Assembly: GCF_003590095.1 (NCBI RefSeq)
Contig: NC_039480.1
Span: forward strand, 15,105,328-15,169,327
Direction: 5' to 3'
Length of the DNA: 64,000 nucleotides
DNA from: Trichoplusia ni
Taxonomy: Eukaryota > Arthropoda > Insecta > Lepidoptera > Noctuidae
Within the stretch, counting starts at the first letter, position 1. Each line of letters opens with the position of its first letter. The notes beneath the pieces were generated by a model. It ran no database searches. It was given only the letters and a program-made list of their open reading frames with translations, and was not told where the DNA came from. Below, one piece after another: positions 25,802 to 41,000 of this stretch. A program made the translations under genes and the position numbers.

Positions 25802-26015
25802 ATGGTGCTGGAGGGCGGGCTGCCGGCGCCGCTGCAGCTGTACGCGGCGGCGGCGGCGCAGCTGGCGCCCCGGCCGGCCTGGCCGCCGTTCCTGCCGTTC
25901 TTCGGGGTGCCGCCGCCCTTTCTCACGCGCCCGCGGCTGCCGCACCCGCTGCCCAACAGGGCGCCGCACGGGCCCCCCAGCGAGGACTCCAATGAGGACG
26001 GAGCGAGCAGTAAAG
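25802..26015 (+). CDS. unc-4: unc-4 coding exon 1 (N-terminus)
   Basis: Encodes residues 1-71 plus the first base of codon 72. The start is the first ATG after an in-frame TGA at 25775-25777 and has G at -3 and +4, a good initiation context. The product is rich in Pro, Ala and Leu and ends in an acidic stretch, which is usual before a homeodomain. The exon is strongly GC-rich, unlike the AT-rich flanks. The proposed donor is AAAG|GTACCG, with poor +4 and +5 bases, so this is the least certain splice site of the gene. Reading on without splicing gives only nine more residues before a stop at 26042-26044. Phase 1 at the donor fits exon 2 exactly. I do not recognise the N-terminal sequence itself; the assignment rests on phase, position and composition. 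Confidence 0.8.
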
Positions 26016-29000
26016 GTACCGTACCAACAATCATGTTTCACTGATCTATTAGAGATGTTCATATATAAACGTATCTACGTATAAACGATTATTGAAAATG
26101 AGAGGAAAAATTAAAATTCGTCCTGTAGTTAAAGTACGGACGATTCCAATCGGAAAATATCTCCCACAGTAGAAGATAAAAACTTAAAAAAAATTAGCGT
26201 TTAAAAAATGATTCTGTTAAAGTTGTTTCTAGAGTAAATTAATAAGAATAGATTATTTTTGTGAAAAAGCGTAGAGCGTGCAAATGTGTAGAGACGGCTA
26301 ATAATAAGTTTTCAATGTTGTAATAATGTAACTTATTTCTAAGTTTATCTGAAAATGTGAGTGGATTCTTTATCTTTCGTTAATTAAAATGAGCGGCGGG
26401 ACCGTTAATTAAATAACGTTTGCTGTACAAAGAATATTGTTATTATTTTAATAATATCATACTATTCTTATACAGCAGTAGGTACGAGACGATAACCTTA
26501 CCTATCGCAAAAAAACGCAGTGCTTATTCAAATTATAATCTGTTATTTTTTGCCAGTTTTCCCTATCTGCCGAAAATTATTATTTCGGATATCAAATTAT
26601 TATTTTTGATATCACATACATATATATCTCAGTATCACATATATCTCAGTAAATTTATTATAGACTAAAATTATTATTGGTAACTTTAAAATTTTTAATT
26701 TGCAAATAAATTGTTTTTAACTCACATTGTATTCACATAAATAGGTAAACATTTTTGTTTAGATTTTTGTATGTCCGAACAATTTTTATTAAAGCAAGAT
26801 ACAGTAAAACAATGTATCACAATTTTTACTAAAGGAAGATACAGTAAAAAAACGGTGTCTATGTATCAATAAATACTCATATTTACATGCGTAGCGTAAA
26901 CTCTAAGTTAAATTATTTTGACACTTATGCCTATGTAATGCATTTCGGCGACAAAATTTTTGGTATTTAGTATGAATGTTTTATTGCAGATTTCATTTAT
27001 TTATTTGGCATTTGGAATCAATATTGATTAATATTGAACCTCGCTTCTTTTCTATTACATCTATTTAAAAATTCTTGTAGTGTAGTCTATTATTACAATC
27101 TGTTTTGCACTTGCTTAATATTTTTAAAAGAGATTAGTTAAATGATGAAACTTTTCCCAACAGTTGAAATTAAAAACAATTAATTTATCTTTTGAGTCAT
27201 AGAGTATCTATCATTTCAGTTGATATTTACTTTAGTATTCTTCAGTTCGTATTAATATTAGGTTAAAGATTTAATAATTATTTACAAAAAGTGTTTTATA
27301 AATAGTAGTAATTTCATTTTTTTTATATACCCATAACTATACTTGTCCATAAACAAAACTCACTTACTTAATATTATAGCTAATTAGTGTAAAGAGAGAG
27401 ATTACTTGGTTTGATAGATATCATAATTATTTTAAAACTTTCATACACTTGTATTACATACTAGCTGCTGACCGCGACTTCATCCGCGTGGTTAGAAGAT
27501 ATAAGTTAGGTATTTTTGATCGGAAGCGCTCGAAGATAAATAATTTTCCCTGTTTTTACACATTTTCCCTCGTATCTTCGCTCCTATTAGTCGCAGCGTG
27601 ATGTTGTATAGCCTATAGCCTTCCTTAATAAATGGTATATTGAACACAAGAAGAATTTTTCAACTTAAATCAGTTCTGGAGATTAGCACGTTCAAACAAA
27701 CAAACAAAGCTTATTAAGTATAGAGTAGGTATAGATTAGTTTAGATATAGATTTTCAATGCCTTTTTTGAGATTTTTATAATAACTATCGTGAGACTGAT
27801 TCATTATTAAATGATGTAACGGTTTACTCACGCGTATTTATCGGGGTAGCCCGACTAGTTTCGGACCCAACCGGAGTCCTTAATCATGAGCAGACGCGTC
27901 GGGATCGCGAGTCGAACTCGAGAGAAGAACTCTTTATTGAGATACTGTAAAATTAACAAAACTTAATTTCTCTTCTCTTGTAACTAAACTCTACATTTAG
28001 AAGACAGTAAAAGTAGAGTTCGCCAATCATAATAATTAACTTACTCTTTGTGTGTACATAAATGATTCACTCAATTTTATGATTGCCCAATTTAAAAAAA
28101 AAAACAATACTTGGTCTTCAGTTTTTGACAACAACAAAATTACAGGCAATCTACTGTGTTTTAATCCACGAGGAGAAATAAACTGACACATCTGAGAATC
28201 TGTCAATGGTGTCAAAACCCGGGTCGAAGCCTATGGATTGTTTTCCCAACAACCATACGAAAAAAAGGAAAGGGCAATCCACACAATTAACATTGGTCGT
28301 GAAGATCAAAAGACCGTTTTAAAAGTATTTTATATCAAAATCAAGTAAGATTTGATGCCGATCTGAAAAAATCTAGAATAGGCTTTTTTAAGCGTGATGA
28401 TTTTTTATTAATTAAATTACTTTCCTTTGCTTGAGTATTTGATTTTTTTTTATTAATCAAATATTAACACCTAATATTACATTTCATAAAGGTTTACTCG
28501 CGCGCATTTATCGAGCTCTTCCCGACTAGTTTAATTGCTTTCTTATTAACTTAATAATTTTCAACTAGGTTTAAAGACGAAAGTTTTATAATAAAATAAT
28601 ACTTAAGTTCACATTTCCTCACACACAATTCTTGAGTGTTAAACTACGGTAAAGATTCTTTTCCCGCGAAACAACATTTATGCAATAATGAGGCGCGATT
28701 TCTTAATTATCTCAGCACTGGTATTAAGTCATTGCTTTAATTAAATAATGTTATCTTGTACGTTAAGAGTTACCGTAAAATACTTGCTTCTGTAATACTA
28801 GAATTATGTCTCGCTAATTATTTCGCGGTGCTCTCCAGACAAGCATAAAATGTTTATATTGTTGGAGTTCCGTAATCAAAGGTTCTTCATTAAAACTGCA
28901 AATGTTTCTTTTTAAATACTAAAATTTATTCCAGTTTATAGTGACAGAAGTAGGTAGCATTAAGTACACGAACTAGCATTTTAGGCGACGGTTACTTTTA

Positions 29001-32000
29001 TATACACCGAAATCAATAAATATTAAAAAAAAATACTAAGAAATCTATAAAATATACTTACATGAAGTAACATTTTACAACCAACTTATAAGGTTGGTTG
29101 AGAGGTTCTAAATTCATGAGTATTTTATTTGTTACCTCAAAACTTCAGATTGGATGAACCGATTTTTTGTTTAATGATTCATTTAACGTGAAATAGCTGT
29201 CATTTGGTACCAAAAATTTCATAAGTTTTTCTCAATAGTTTTTATTAAATTTAAATTGTAGTTTTTGTTCGTATTATTACTAATTAACTTACCTATGTAA
29301 TATAGTTTTCTTACACTGTAGTAGACGGAACCCTTTGCCCTCGTCTACTCACACTTGGCCGACTTTTATATCTTTAACCGTCGCTCCTCACTTATGTCGC
29401 AAACTGTCTGTGAATTGTTAATACAGTTATAATTACTTAACTTATTTTTTACCTCTTGTTAAACACTACTTATTATGCGTGACTTCGTTTACAAGGAAAA
29501 TTGTTTTTCTCATTGTGTTTTGTGTTGAGTACCGGAAAGACATGACAAATGCAACTCTTGTTATTAAATGCGTTTTGTTTGCTGTCTTTGTATGATTCAA
29601 TCAGGACTGGTTGAGCAATTTAGTAGCTGGGATTTGTCAGATAGCTAGCCTTCACATTTAAAACTGTTTTTTGTAGGTAATGTGCTGGGTTTAGTTTATG
29701 TATTGAGGGAATTTATGACGGCTGGGTAGTGTTGTTTACCTACTTAATCAATATGTGTAGTACTATTAATAATTGAATATTTAGAGTGTTAAATTGAAAA
29801 AATATTTTCTGGTATGGGTTTGACACTAAAAAATGCGACAAAAATCATTGTGTAGTAAAATCTTGTCCCGCAAAAATATTTTCACCAGTTTTTTGTTACG
29901 AATTGCCTTCATGACTAATAAGATTCTAGATAGACAAAAAAATATTTATCACTGAAGTCTTAACTTGGAAAATAATTTAAACTTAATTTAATCCGATTAT
30001 GATAATTTAACCCTAATGAGTATATTCGTCATAGCTCGGAATATTCAGACTTATAAAATAGAAAATTATGCAATACGTTAATAAAAATACAAATATTTTT
30101 CAAGATAAGTATAATTAATTTAAATTATCATTTATTCATACTAACAAATAGTTTTCGAAACTCGAAACTTCTTATTATTCACAGTAACTTTCCATTTCAT
30201 TAACATATTTCATCCTTCAATAATTATCGTGTTGTCACAATTACCTCAGTGATATCAACAACACTTGCAGCCGGCTCGTCACGACTCGGTACAATAATAT
30301 CGATTTATAACTCGGCAATCGATTCAGTCATGAGCTGTCAGTATCGATTATGAACAAACGACGTCGCCCGGGCCCACAAAGCTGCAATCAACGCGAGGCC
30401 AATCGGTCACACCGAAACATTTTCTACTCAGATAATGTAATGTCTAGATTAAACGCGTGTTGACTCAAAACCCTACTTCAGATTAAAAATAACGAACAAA
30501 TAGTGCTATAAATAATGATCGTGTCGCGTCCGATACACTTATCCTCCTAGACGTAACATATTGCTTTTATAATATTAAGGCATTATTCCCGAAATATTCT
30601 CGGGGCTCGTTTGAATAAATTTTATATTAATAAAAAATAAACGTCTGGGTAAGGTGCTAAGAGGCTAACGAGCGTAATCCAAATGTAAGTTATTAGTTGG
30701 TCGCCGCGGTGCCCCGCTGGGCGAGCCGTCCGACTCGATACCGACTACATCTCGATGTTTATCGATTCTTTTGTCGGCTCTAGCGCTGAGGTGTTACCCA
30801 CGAAATTAGGATGTTAAATGTTTTGTCGATGACGCATACTCCCAACTCTTTGTGTACGATTTTTTTGGTCACAGTACCTAATAGAAATATCAATGGGTTT
30901 TTTTATGTTGTAAATTATAAGTGATCATGTGTGAAATGGTCCGGACACCGGTTATATTCAAGTGTGAATTGATTTGTAATGAGCCGTTTGCTGTTATTTT
31001 TGCTTGTTATGTTAATTTTTACATTATATTACTGGACTACACGGAACTAAAATCTTTAAATATCTAGCTTGACCAAAGACAAAAATATCCGATCTTATTC
31101 TACTGGTAGAGACAAAAAGTTTTTTTTTTCAAAAATCAATTAGTTCAAGAAGTGTTTATTGCGAGGGCTTATGTTTCTTTTTACGCAATTCATAATGTTC
31201 TTGTGTTCGGAAACGCGGTTGTGAAGCGTGAAGTCTCGGATTCGATTCGCGTCGGTCAATGGCATTAAGATTTTGCTGTCATAAAATTTTCTTGTCCTTT
31301 TTGCAGAATGTGATTGTATTCACACGTTCAACACTTACATTTTTGTAAGTTTGAGGAAAATAATTGATGCCAGTGCAGTAGAATTTAGCTTGAAAAAAAT
31401 CCTACATAGTTTTCGATTGAGGTTTATTTTATTGAAAATATAACTTGGGCAGTAACAATCAATTTAAAAACAAGAGTATAACAACTATATATATTCTATA
31501 CCTTTGTGCAAGATGAGGTGAATACAAAAAAAGATTGAAATATAGAAGGCATGTGAAAACTTGCCTTGCTTATAATTTTCACAATTTCTTTTAATACTAG
31601 TCAAATATTGTTAAAAGCGTTTTTATTCTTGACCAAAATACTAATTTTATATTTTTATTACCTTAGAAGTAATATCCAAGTCAGAAATAACAGAAACTTG
31701 AAAAGCAAGAAGTCACACACATCTAAAATAGATACCTATTATACTCACATCTTTTTTATAAAGGAGAAGTTTTTATATCAATTTAAAAAGCGAAACAAAT
31801 AAAAAATAAAGCTATTTATTTACATTTTAAAATTAATTGACTAGAAAGGAGTTCCGAATATAAAATAACTGTGCCAGTGAAGCTACGTTTGTAAATGAGA
31901 CCCGTTCCTTTTTTAAATAGATTGTCACCTGTCTGTTGACAGCTGTCATTTTAATCGCCAGTCAAGTGTCGCTACTGAATGAGGATACGTGTCATAAAAC

Positions 32001-35000
32001 TTGTTAAAGTGGACGTTTATATAGAACGCTTAAATATTACTGAGAAATTGTTAAAGCTGCTTCATGAAAGGCCTACGTATTAATGTATTCTATTTCAGCG
32101 TCACCGTAAAAAGTCTGTATAACCAAAGTTTTTGTAGTTATAGTTAAATATTTAGACCTATATTGTAAGGCAAAATTATAGTCACATTTTAAACAAACCT
32201 TAAGAAAGGTTATTTTAACAGTTATTCTAATAGTATCACTACCCTTTAATAAAAACCTCTAAAACGTTACTATCTCTCTATAGCCATGGTTAAATGGTGT
32301 AATTAAGTGATTTATTGTCAAATTTATTATCATATTTTTTTAGCTATGAATCAATTCATCACGTTTATGTAACTTAAATAATCAGTTGTCTAATAGTTAC
32401 CGAACCCTTTTTGGCGTTACGAATTACGGAAACCGTACATTTTGCTTATTTCAATAAAACTATTGACTAACTTTTGAATGTCGATTAAAGTAGGCAGGTA
32501 GTACAAACATAACGTAATATCTTTAGTTAAGCTTAACGAATCGATTGGATTTGCGAGCAACATTCTTGATCTTACTGAAAAAAAGTAAGACGTAGTAAAA
32601 TGGGAACAAGTTGCGACAACACAATAATTGAAAACATGAATTAAGACTGATTGTCTTTGACGACATATACTTCAAAATTTAGAGAGAATAGGTAGAACAG
32701 CAATGAGGTCATATATTTTGTCACAAACTTTTTTTAACACTGACAAAAAGCATTGCTCAAAATGAGCCTAATAAAATTATCAATGTAGGTATCTATTAAT
32801 TTTACTGTACTCACTCATACCTATAATTTTAAATAACAATTATCTATAAAAACCACTATTACCACTTCATTGACAATCACATACCAAACAATAGTCCTTT
32901 CAAACAAACCTCAATGAATTGCTCAATAAATAAAACAAAACAAACAGTTTTAATGGAAAAAACAAACTAGCAAGAATAACAGCTAAATGGCCTAATAAAC
33001 AGAAATCACTACTAGTCAAAAGTACATCAATAAAGGGCTGCTTTACCGAGGGGAGGCCCGGCTGCGACGGAACAACGCATAAATTACACTGTACTCGCCC
33101 CTTGAGTCTACCAAATAAGGACTCTCTATAATATACTGGAATTTAACTCGCTTTGCAGAAACACTTTTAATAGAGATGAAAATGTTCCCCATTCTCCTCC
33201 CACTAGAAATCCTTATTGCCTTGAAAGTAACTCTGTCTGTTACGCTTTCACGTCTAAACTGCTGAACTGATTTTAATGAAATTTGGTACAGAAATAGAGT
33301 TGACTTTGAGAAAGAACATATTATAGATTTGATCCCGAAATTTTGAAGATTTCTCTTGGAAACGCGATATAACCGACCTCGGCGCGGGCGAAAAGCTAGT
33401 ACAAAATATTTTTAATTTATGTAGACCGATTTCCTTCACAATATTCTTTGAAACTTTTAAATCACTCGCCTGACAGTTCAATGAGTTTTACGCTTTGTTC
33501 GAACAACTTTATTTAGCAAAATAAATAAATGACTCACCTTTTAATATGACAGTTATTAATACGTACTCAAACACGAACAATTATCTGTGTTATTGTTGCG
33601 AGTTTAATTTTAAATTTAATCTATAATACTTAGCAACGACCGGAACATTTAATAAGAACGTAACTACGTTGTTGAGGGGGGAAGGTGCCATTGTTGCGGT
33701 TTCTTTAAGCGTATTAAAAACAAACTCATTACACGAAAAAAGTGACAAAAGAGCGAAATTGTGAGCAGTAAGGCCTATTAGTCAAGTCGTCGGGCAACGG
33801 CAAGGTGTGCGAAATGTAACTGAGTCGGCTGGGAGCCAATTTCAAGGGTCATTTCCTGACACACCCGGCGCAGGGGAGTGACGACTCCGCGTTCAAATAA
33901 AACCAAAGATGACTCTGTCCTGTCTACAACAGTATGTTGGCAGTACCTTGAGCCGACCAATATCTCTTAAAATAATGCTTTTGCAGAGCCTTCCTCTTTT
34001 CCATAACTTCCATATTGCATTCAAACTGTTGTAAGCCTTCTGTGCCATCTGTCAAGTTAGACCTTCTTACTGACTCTTAATTACATCATTTTGACAAGAT
34101 CTTCCCTAAGTTGAACTGTCGTTATGTTTAAAGAAAGTGATAAAATGCCTATTTTGCACACACGTTGTAAATTAAAGCAGTTATTGCCTCTCTTAACAGT
34201 TTTCGCAATGTTTCTGAAGCTCGTGTAGGTATACTAGGGCTCGGGTAACGGATCTAAACAATATGTTTTCCAACCAACCCAACACCAACAATGTTTTTTA
34301 ACCAAGTACGTGGTGATTTAATACCTCTTAACTGTGATTAGTAAAAACTAAACGAAGTTATCAGGATGCCTGAAATATTGTGATTACATCCAAAAATAGT
34401 TTCATCATCACATGTTGCGCGCGAGTGGCGCGTGCCGAATCATGCGTCGCGTGCCCCAAAACACGCATTTGTCACATTCGATCCGCTTTTTTTTACTATT
34501 TACTTTTTTCATAGTAAACCGTTTTAGCCCATTCACCCCTTCTGAAAATTGGTCACGGGAGACTTGTGTGATTTTCTGCCAATATGTCCTTTAAGTTAGT
34601 GGTTTATTGGTTGTTGGACCCCTGGGTGTTAGTATGCGGTACGGCTCAAGAACCGATCAAGGATACTGATATGAACGTAAAGTACCTGTTAATATATTGA
34701 TTAATTGAGTTTCCGTAATAAGTGCTTGTTTGACGTCTTGTGTTTTTCTTAATGATTGTAATTAGCAAGTATTGAAGACTAAACCCTATTTTTTTTCGAA
34801 AGCACGAGTTTCATTTGGTGTGAATTTCATTAAAAAAACATTATTTCCTTACTGCCTCTGCTTTCTCAAGTAATATAGCGTTACGAAATAAATAAACGAA
34901 TCACGAACAACAAATATGACCCCGTTCCAATTACACTATTGTTTTCCACAACACTGTATTGTAACTAATTGATTCAGCCATTTTGAAAGAGCTGCACTTT

Positions 35001-38000
35001 TTGCGTGGGATACGACGAAAAAATGTCACCCACGTTTTTTTTTTGTAACAAAAAACAAACAAGTAATTTCTCGGTCCAATATACTATATGAATAAATTAA
35101 TACAATTTTATTTGTATGACAATGTTAGTTAAAAAATGAAACGGTTTCGAACGCCCGTGCAAATTAGAATCGGTATTTTTTTCTGATCATAAAGTTCAAT
35201 TTTTAAATGGTAATTGTTAGGGTAGTTCTTTGTTTTTTTTTCTAATTTCATGATTTGTCTAAGGCAATGTTTTTCTTGGGATTGGGTTTGTGAATTTTAA
35301 AAATAAAGTAGATAGAAAATTTCTCTAAATAAAATAAATAACTTTACCCACCAACAGAATATTGAATACACTTTAACTTAAAATCATCCTCATTAGGATT
35401 GTTTTTGAAAAAATGTCTTCCAACCGGATAATAACTGATAGACAACAAAAATATTCACACATTGAAAACAAATTGGACATTTCCTCATAGGCCTTCAAGT
35501 TGACAAACCACAATTTTCTTGACAAACCACAACTTTACAATACAAGAAAGCCATGACTCATGTGTATACCTACGGAAGCATAATTCATGTCAACAAAGCA
35601 ACACAACATGACATACAAAAGAAAGTGCAAATAAACCCTTAAACTGTTTATCCAAAAATTAATCCGTTTTATCACAAAACAACCAGATAATCCCATTGAC
35701 TGTAACATATTGCTAACCCTGAGAACGCGGGGGTGTGAGGGACCCATACCATAACTAACCCTATTAAAAAGTGGTGCCAACCCTCACTGTATTAATGTAG
35801 CATAAAATTAACCCGCGCGTCACGCCCGATGCTTGCAATGTTTAAATACGATGTTGCTGGTTAGGGTCTAAAGGACCGTTAGGATTTTTGGTCAGCTTCA
35901 GAATTGTTTTGGTAAGTAGGTAATCTACATGTTGGAGACAAGAAAATATATATATACTTAATTATTGTTTTGAATTTTCTTTTTATTTTTTCGATTAAGA
36001 TTAAGATTTTTAACTATAAGTACTAGGTACACTAGGTATGTAAAAAAATCGGTAATAACCAATTTTAATTTAAATGAAAAACAATGGAAACATTAACGTA
36101 CTCCAGCTGTTAGCATATAGTGTTTAACTCTAATTGAATCTCTACAATTCTAGTGACTGATTATAAAATGTCGCGCAATAACTGTTATAATTTCCTACTA
36201 AGAAACGAAAACAATTTCCCTAATAAACATGTCACCGTGTCAAACGTACAAAACACTAATAAAACTATTCATTACACAATTACAATGAAATGTTTCCTCC
36301 GTAAACTCGTAGCGTCTAATTAATTAATGCATTATCTTAACAGACCTCAAGTCCTCTTGCCCTCAAGGGCATACCGTGATAATAACACGAATAAATCTCG
36401 GGACAAGTGTCACTAGATAATGTCCCTTTGATGTCCGCGTACGGCCCTTCATTTGTAGGGCTGTTTGTGAACGGTTGCTCGGCGTTCTGAATTCGTTTGA
36501 ATTAAAAAAGTAAATTAAAAAGTTGTTATGTCAGTTTAGTCGACTCTTTCGTCTTTTGACTATGGAAGGACAGAATAGATGTTATTGATTGATTTTCATT
36601 TATTTATTTAAAAATAGTGGACTACATGCGCAAGACATTCTCTACTAGTTAAACAAGAGGTGATACTGAGAATCAAGAAGTAGAAGAATAATATACTAAA
36701 GATTGTCTGTGAGAAAAGTATCAATACTAGCTTGTTGTATTAAATCGTCTTTTGTTTTTAGCATCTTGTCTTTTACTACACACACTTAATGTAGGTAAAT
36801 CATATTTTTATAAGCAGTTAACAGAAACGTGATCTTGGTTATATTAAAAATATGAATTGTCCTATTATAAAGACTTTTCAATTTATTATTCATGATAGCC
36901 ATTTTACTACTTAAATGGTGACAGATTATTATGACAGATAATTTATAGCGCCATCTAACGTCAGAAATAATCATCATAACCTGTTTACGTCTAGTCCCTT
37001 TAGAGTTGACGGTTACAACCTTCACGGTATCATAATAACAATTAATTTAATATTATTTTAGTGTTGACTATATATAAAAACATTATCGGAGGGAACTTCC
37101 TATTGATTGGTTAATAGACTTACTTAGCTTATCTAGCCACCTTTGAAAATGGTACATTTTCAAATCGAGCTAGATCCGTCTAGATTCGGAAAATCCTCAG
37201 GGCTATTTGATAAGTTGCAAAACCAATTCGAAAGAAATGTTTTTTTTTTCAAATTCATATATTTGTATCTGTGGTAAACAGTAAGGTTGTAACGAATGTC
37301 CGTAATTTGCTGCATTGATTAATTAATAATAATAAATATATAGTTTATGCAAAAACAAATTTCTGCGACATTAACAATTTTAGATTTGTTATCAACTATG
37401 AGTATCTGACATTGTATACATTTTTTTCTAACGATATAATATCACAATGAACAACCTGTCTGGACTGTCCTTGACTGTAACTATTTCCTTATATATAACC
37501 GAACCTTTTATTTGTTGTATCCAAAGCTTGCTGGTAATAATATAAAGCATTTTGAGAAGACAAAAGAGGCCAAATATGTATCATTGCTATCATTTATCTA
37601 TCAGTATCATTAACTTATCTACAATTAACCGATTTGTGTCCGATTCAACTTTTATAAATCTATACTCTATACTAATATATAAAGCTGAAGAGTTTGTTTG
37701 TTTTTTTGAACGCGCTAATCTCAGAAACTACTGGTTCAAATTGAAAAATTCTTTTTGTATTGAATAGACCATTTATCGAGGAAGGCTATAGGCTATATAA
37801 CATCACGCTGCGACTAATAGGGGCGAAGATACAATGGAAAATGTGGAAAAAACGGGGAAAATTCTAACCACGTGGACGAAGTCGCGGGCAACAGCTAGTT
37901 ATCAATAAAAAAATAGGTTACAAGATTATGTCAATAAAAATCTAATAAACTTAAAAACAAAAGCCCAGTAGGAGTCAAATAATCGTTTGCAAGTTTCCGT

Positions 38001-41000
38001 ACCATTAATATCAATATACGACGTTATAATATAACGTCAACTTACAATACGTGCAATTTTTATCAAAAGACTGTACAGTGACAGACTTAAATCACCATCA
38101 TTGCCCTGCCCTTATCCCGATTATTATTTGGGGTCGGCGCAACATTCTCCGTCTGCGTCGGCGTCTTCTCCTTCCATACCTTTCAGAAGTACACTGACTT
38201 GAATATTTGTGAAAAAATCTTTTAAAACAAGGATATTTAAATTCCCGACTATCGTATATTTTTTATTTTTTTTTAATATAAATACAAGAAATAACTATTA
38301 AATAGAAAATAGCCACACAGATGAACAAACAGTGACAACTTAGAAATAGAGTAAGTACCTACATATTCTTTGCTACGGGTACCCCAAAAAGGAACAATTT
38401 TAAATTAATATATGGTACCGGCTCCCAACTTTGTGAGTCGCGGTGCAGCCGCGGGCTCCTGATCTATTGCTCCCGAGGGTCGCCAGCATTGCTTTATAAT
38501 ATCTACCACCATCATAAAATACACATGTTCACTTTAAAAGAGATTGTTTGCTATAACTGACCGCAATTTTTATTATCTAGAAAATAAGTAGTTGATTTTG
38601 ATTTTAAATCTTTGACAAGATTTTTTGTGTCGGCATTTCTGGTTATATTTTGTTTTGACAATTTGACTCTGTACTCCATTTAACTGAGTTTATTTAAGCA
38701 AGTCCTTCAAAAACACGATACGTTTATATCGAAGTTGATTAAATACATTGTTCTGAGCTTAAAGCGAATAGAATTCGAATTTATAAGTGTCCCTCTAGTT
38801 TCCTTTATTCATTCAATTTAAGTTAGTCTAAGAACTAAACATAGTTTTCCCGAAGAGAATGTCTCTCTTATGGAGCTTTTACAACATAAAATAAATAAAG
38901 AAAAAGATGATTTATGCTAAAGCATTTATGTAAGTCTTATAGCCAGTTGTCATTTTGCGTAAATTATAAAAGAAAATCAAAATATGAACATACCTCATTT
39001 AACATAGAAAGCTACAACAAAATATATAGTAGGTAAGTGAAAACCAATCATAAGATACCAGCTAAAACAAAACACGACCAAACTTTTATCCAAGAAGTTG
39101 GTAGCACTGTTATCATACGTGATTATTTTGTTTGGCCAATGCAGCCAACATCAGATGATTAAATAAGTCGGGATACAAACAGACTTGGCTGAATTATTGC
39201 TCCCGTGGGATACACAGATAATATAGGGCCGGAGTTAGAAACTTCGTAGGCAAAAAACAGTGATGTTATGATACAGGATAATATTTTGCTTTATTTACGT
39301 AAAGGAAAATGTATAGTTAATCTATTTTCTTTTTCTTTGAGATAAGTGGAGCGGTTTTCCTGCTTTGGTACGACATTTTAATATCTGTATTTTTTTTCTG
39401 GTTCTTCTATTAAAAGTTTTAAAACATTGTACTTAAAAAACTACAGACAGTCGCTTATTGTTCATATTATTGAACGAGTTGATGTAAATTAATAGAAATT
39501 ATACCAAAAAACGCCCCAAAACATTTTATCGGCAGTTTATACTTGCATATCCTTTAGCCACCCAATTAAGGGTGATTAATTTCACAGAAGGGGTTTACTC
39601 AAAACAAAAAAAGAGCATATCATGCAAGCGAGCTCGTTTTTGCCACCTGTCATGGCGTAAAACGACTGCGAGACTTTTAATAACCTGCGACACATAATCA
39701 TTCATCCATCGTTACTTAAATAATCAATTCCGATTTTAATAAAGTAAAAAAAATATATCGATATTTTCAAACACGGTTTGGTACATCACTAGAACATCGA
39801 TATGTTTCGAGTAGACGTGCCAGTCACTAGGGAGTAATCCCCTAATAATTATTGCGGTGTATTGTAAGCTGTGCGTACGATAAATTGGCTGCCATTGGCT
39901 GGTGATGACGTAACGATATCCCCAAAACACATTGGTCTTATAAGATAATAAACTATACTGAATATCTATACGTAGGTTTACTTAGTAAGAAGTACTTATA
40001 AATATGTCCATTTAGATGAAAATGAATACACGTTAATTACTTAAAAGTCACAATTGAGTTTTTGAGGGTAATTTTCATTTCAAGCTGTCAAAATCACGTA
40101 GTACATGAAATCTTTTAAATAAAACATAGGTATTTTAAATCAATAATAAAGTAAATGAGGTCTTTTAAGTTCTTCAAGTTATAGCTTGCATTGTGGCCAG
40201 TGCTAATACAAAGGATTTGATCCAGTGGTGTATGCCCAATGTTATTACAGGGGATCGGGAGTTCAATCCCCACAAAGGAAAAAAAAATGACAAGTACGAT
40301 CTTTTGCTGTATGTTAAAATATAATGTTGTTGTTTAAAATATATAAATTTATAATATTTACATAAGTATTCAGAAATTTATAGGTATGTTTATTAGTTGT
40401 CTTATGCAAATTATACGCTTACTTGCTTAGTTTGATACTAGATGGCGTTGTAATAAATGCCATAAATGTTGCGTGAACATTAATCACATTTAGGAACCAT
40501 CTTCAAATTAAATTGCCTAACAGTATATAAAGGCAGGACTAGGTACATATCACCTACGGCTATTTAAAAATTAAGTCTTAGTATTCTACGATCACAAACA
40601 TCAATACAAACAGATTTGAAAGTTACCTTGTCTGATTAAAGCCTTTGATTCGAATTGAATGCCGAAATCTGATTCATAATTCGGTAATCAAATTATAAAC
40701 AAATTAAAATCAGTCATTATTTATACGACTTGACATGTTAATTTGTTGTCTAGGTCTGTGTACGTTGCGGTGGAACTGCAATATTTGACAATTGAAAAAA
40801 TTACTAAAAAAAATATGAAGTATTTTACTCTGTAAATGGTAACTAGCAAAAGGCGAGTCAAATACTGTATAAATAAACTGTATATTGTTACCATGTTATC
40901 AAGAATGAACCGCTAGAGCTGTGCCACGACAATGTCCCATCAATTTGTACTTAGACCGCAGACTATGAGTATTTGCCAATTGGTTTTCATTAATAAGTAA

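Noticed and set aside
25571..26084. Long open frames on both strands around exon 1, up to 163 codons
   Set aside because: They are alternative registers of a GC-rich exon and its 5' flank, with Arg/Pro/Gly-rich low-complexity products. Only the + frame from 25802 joins in phase to the homeodomain.
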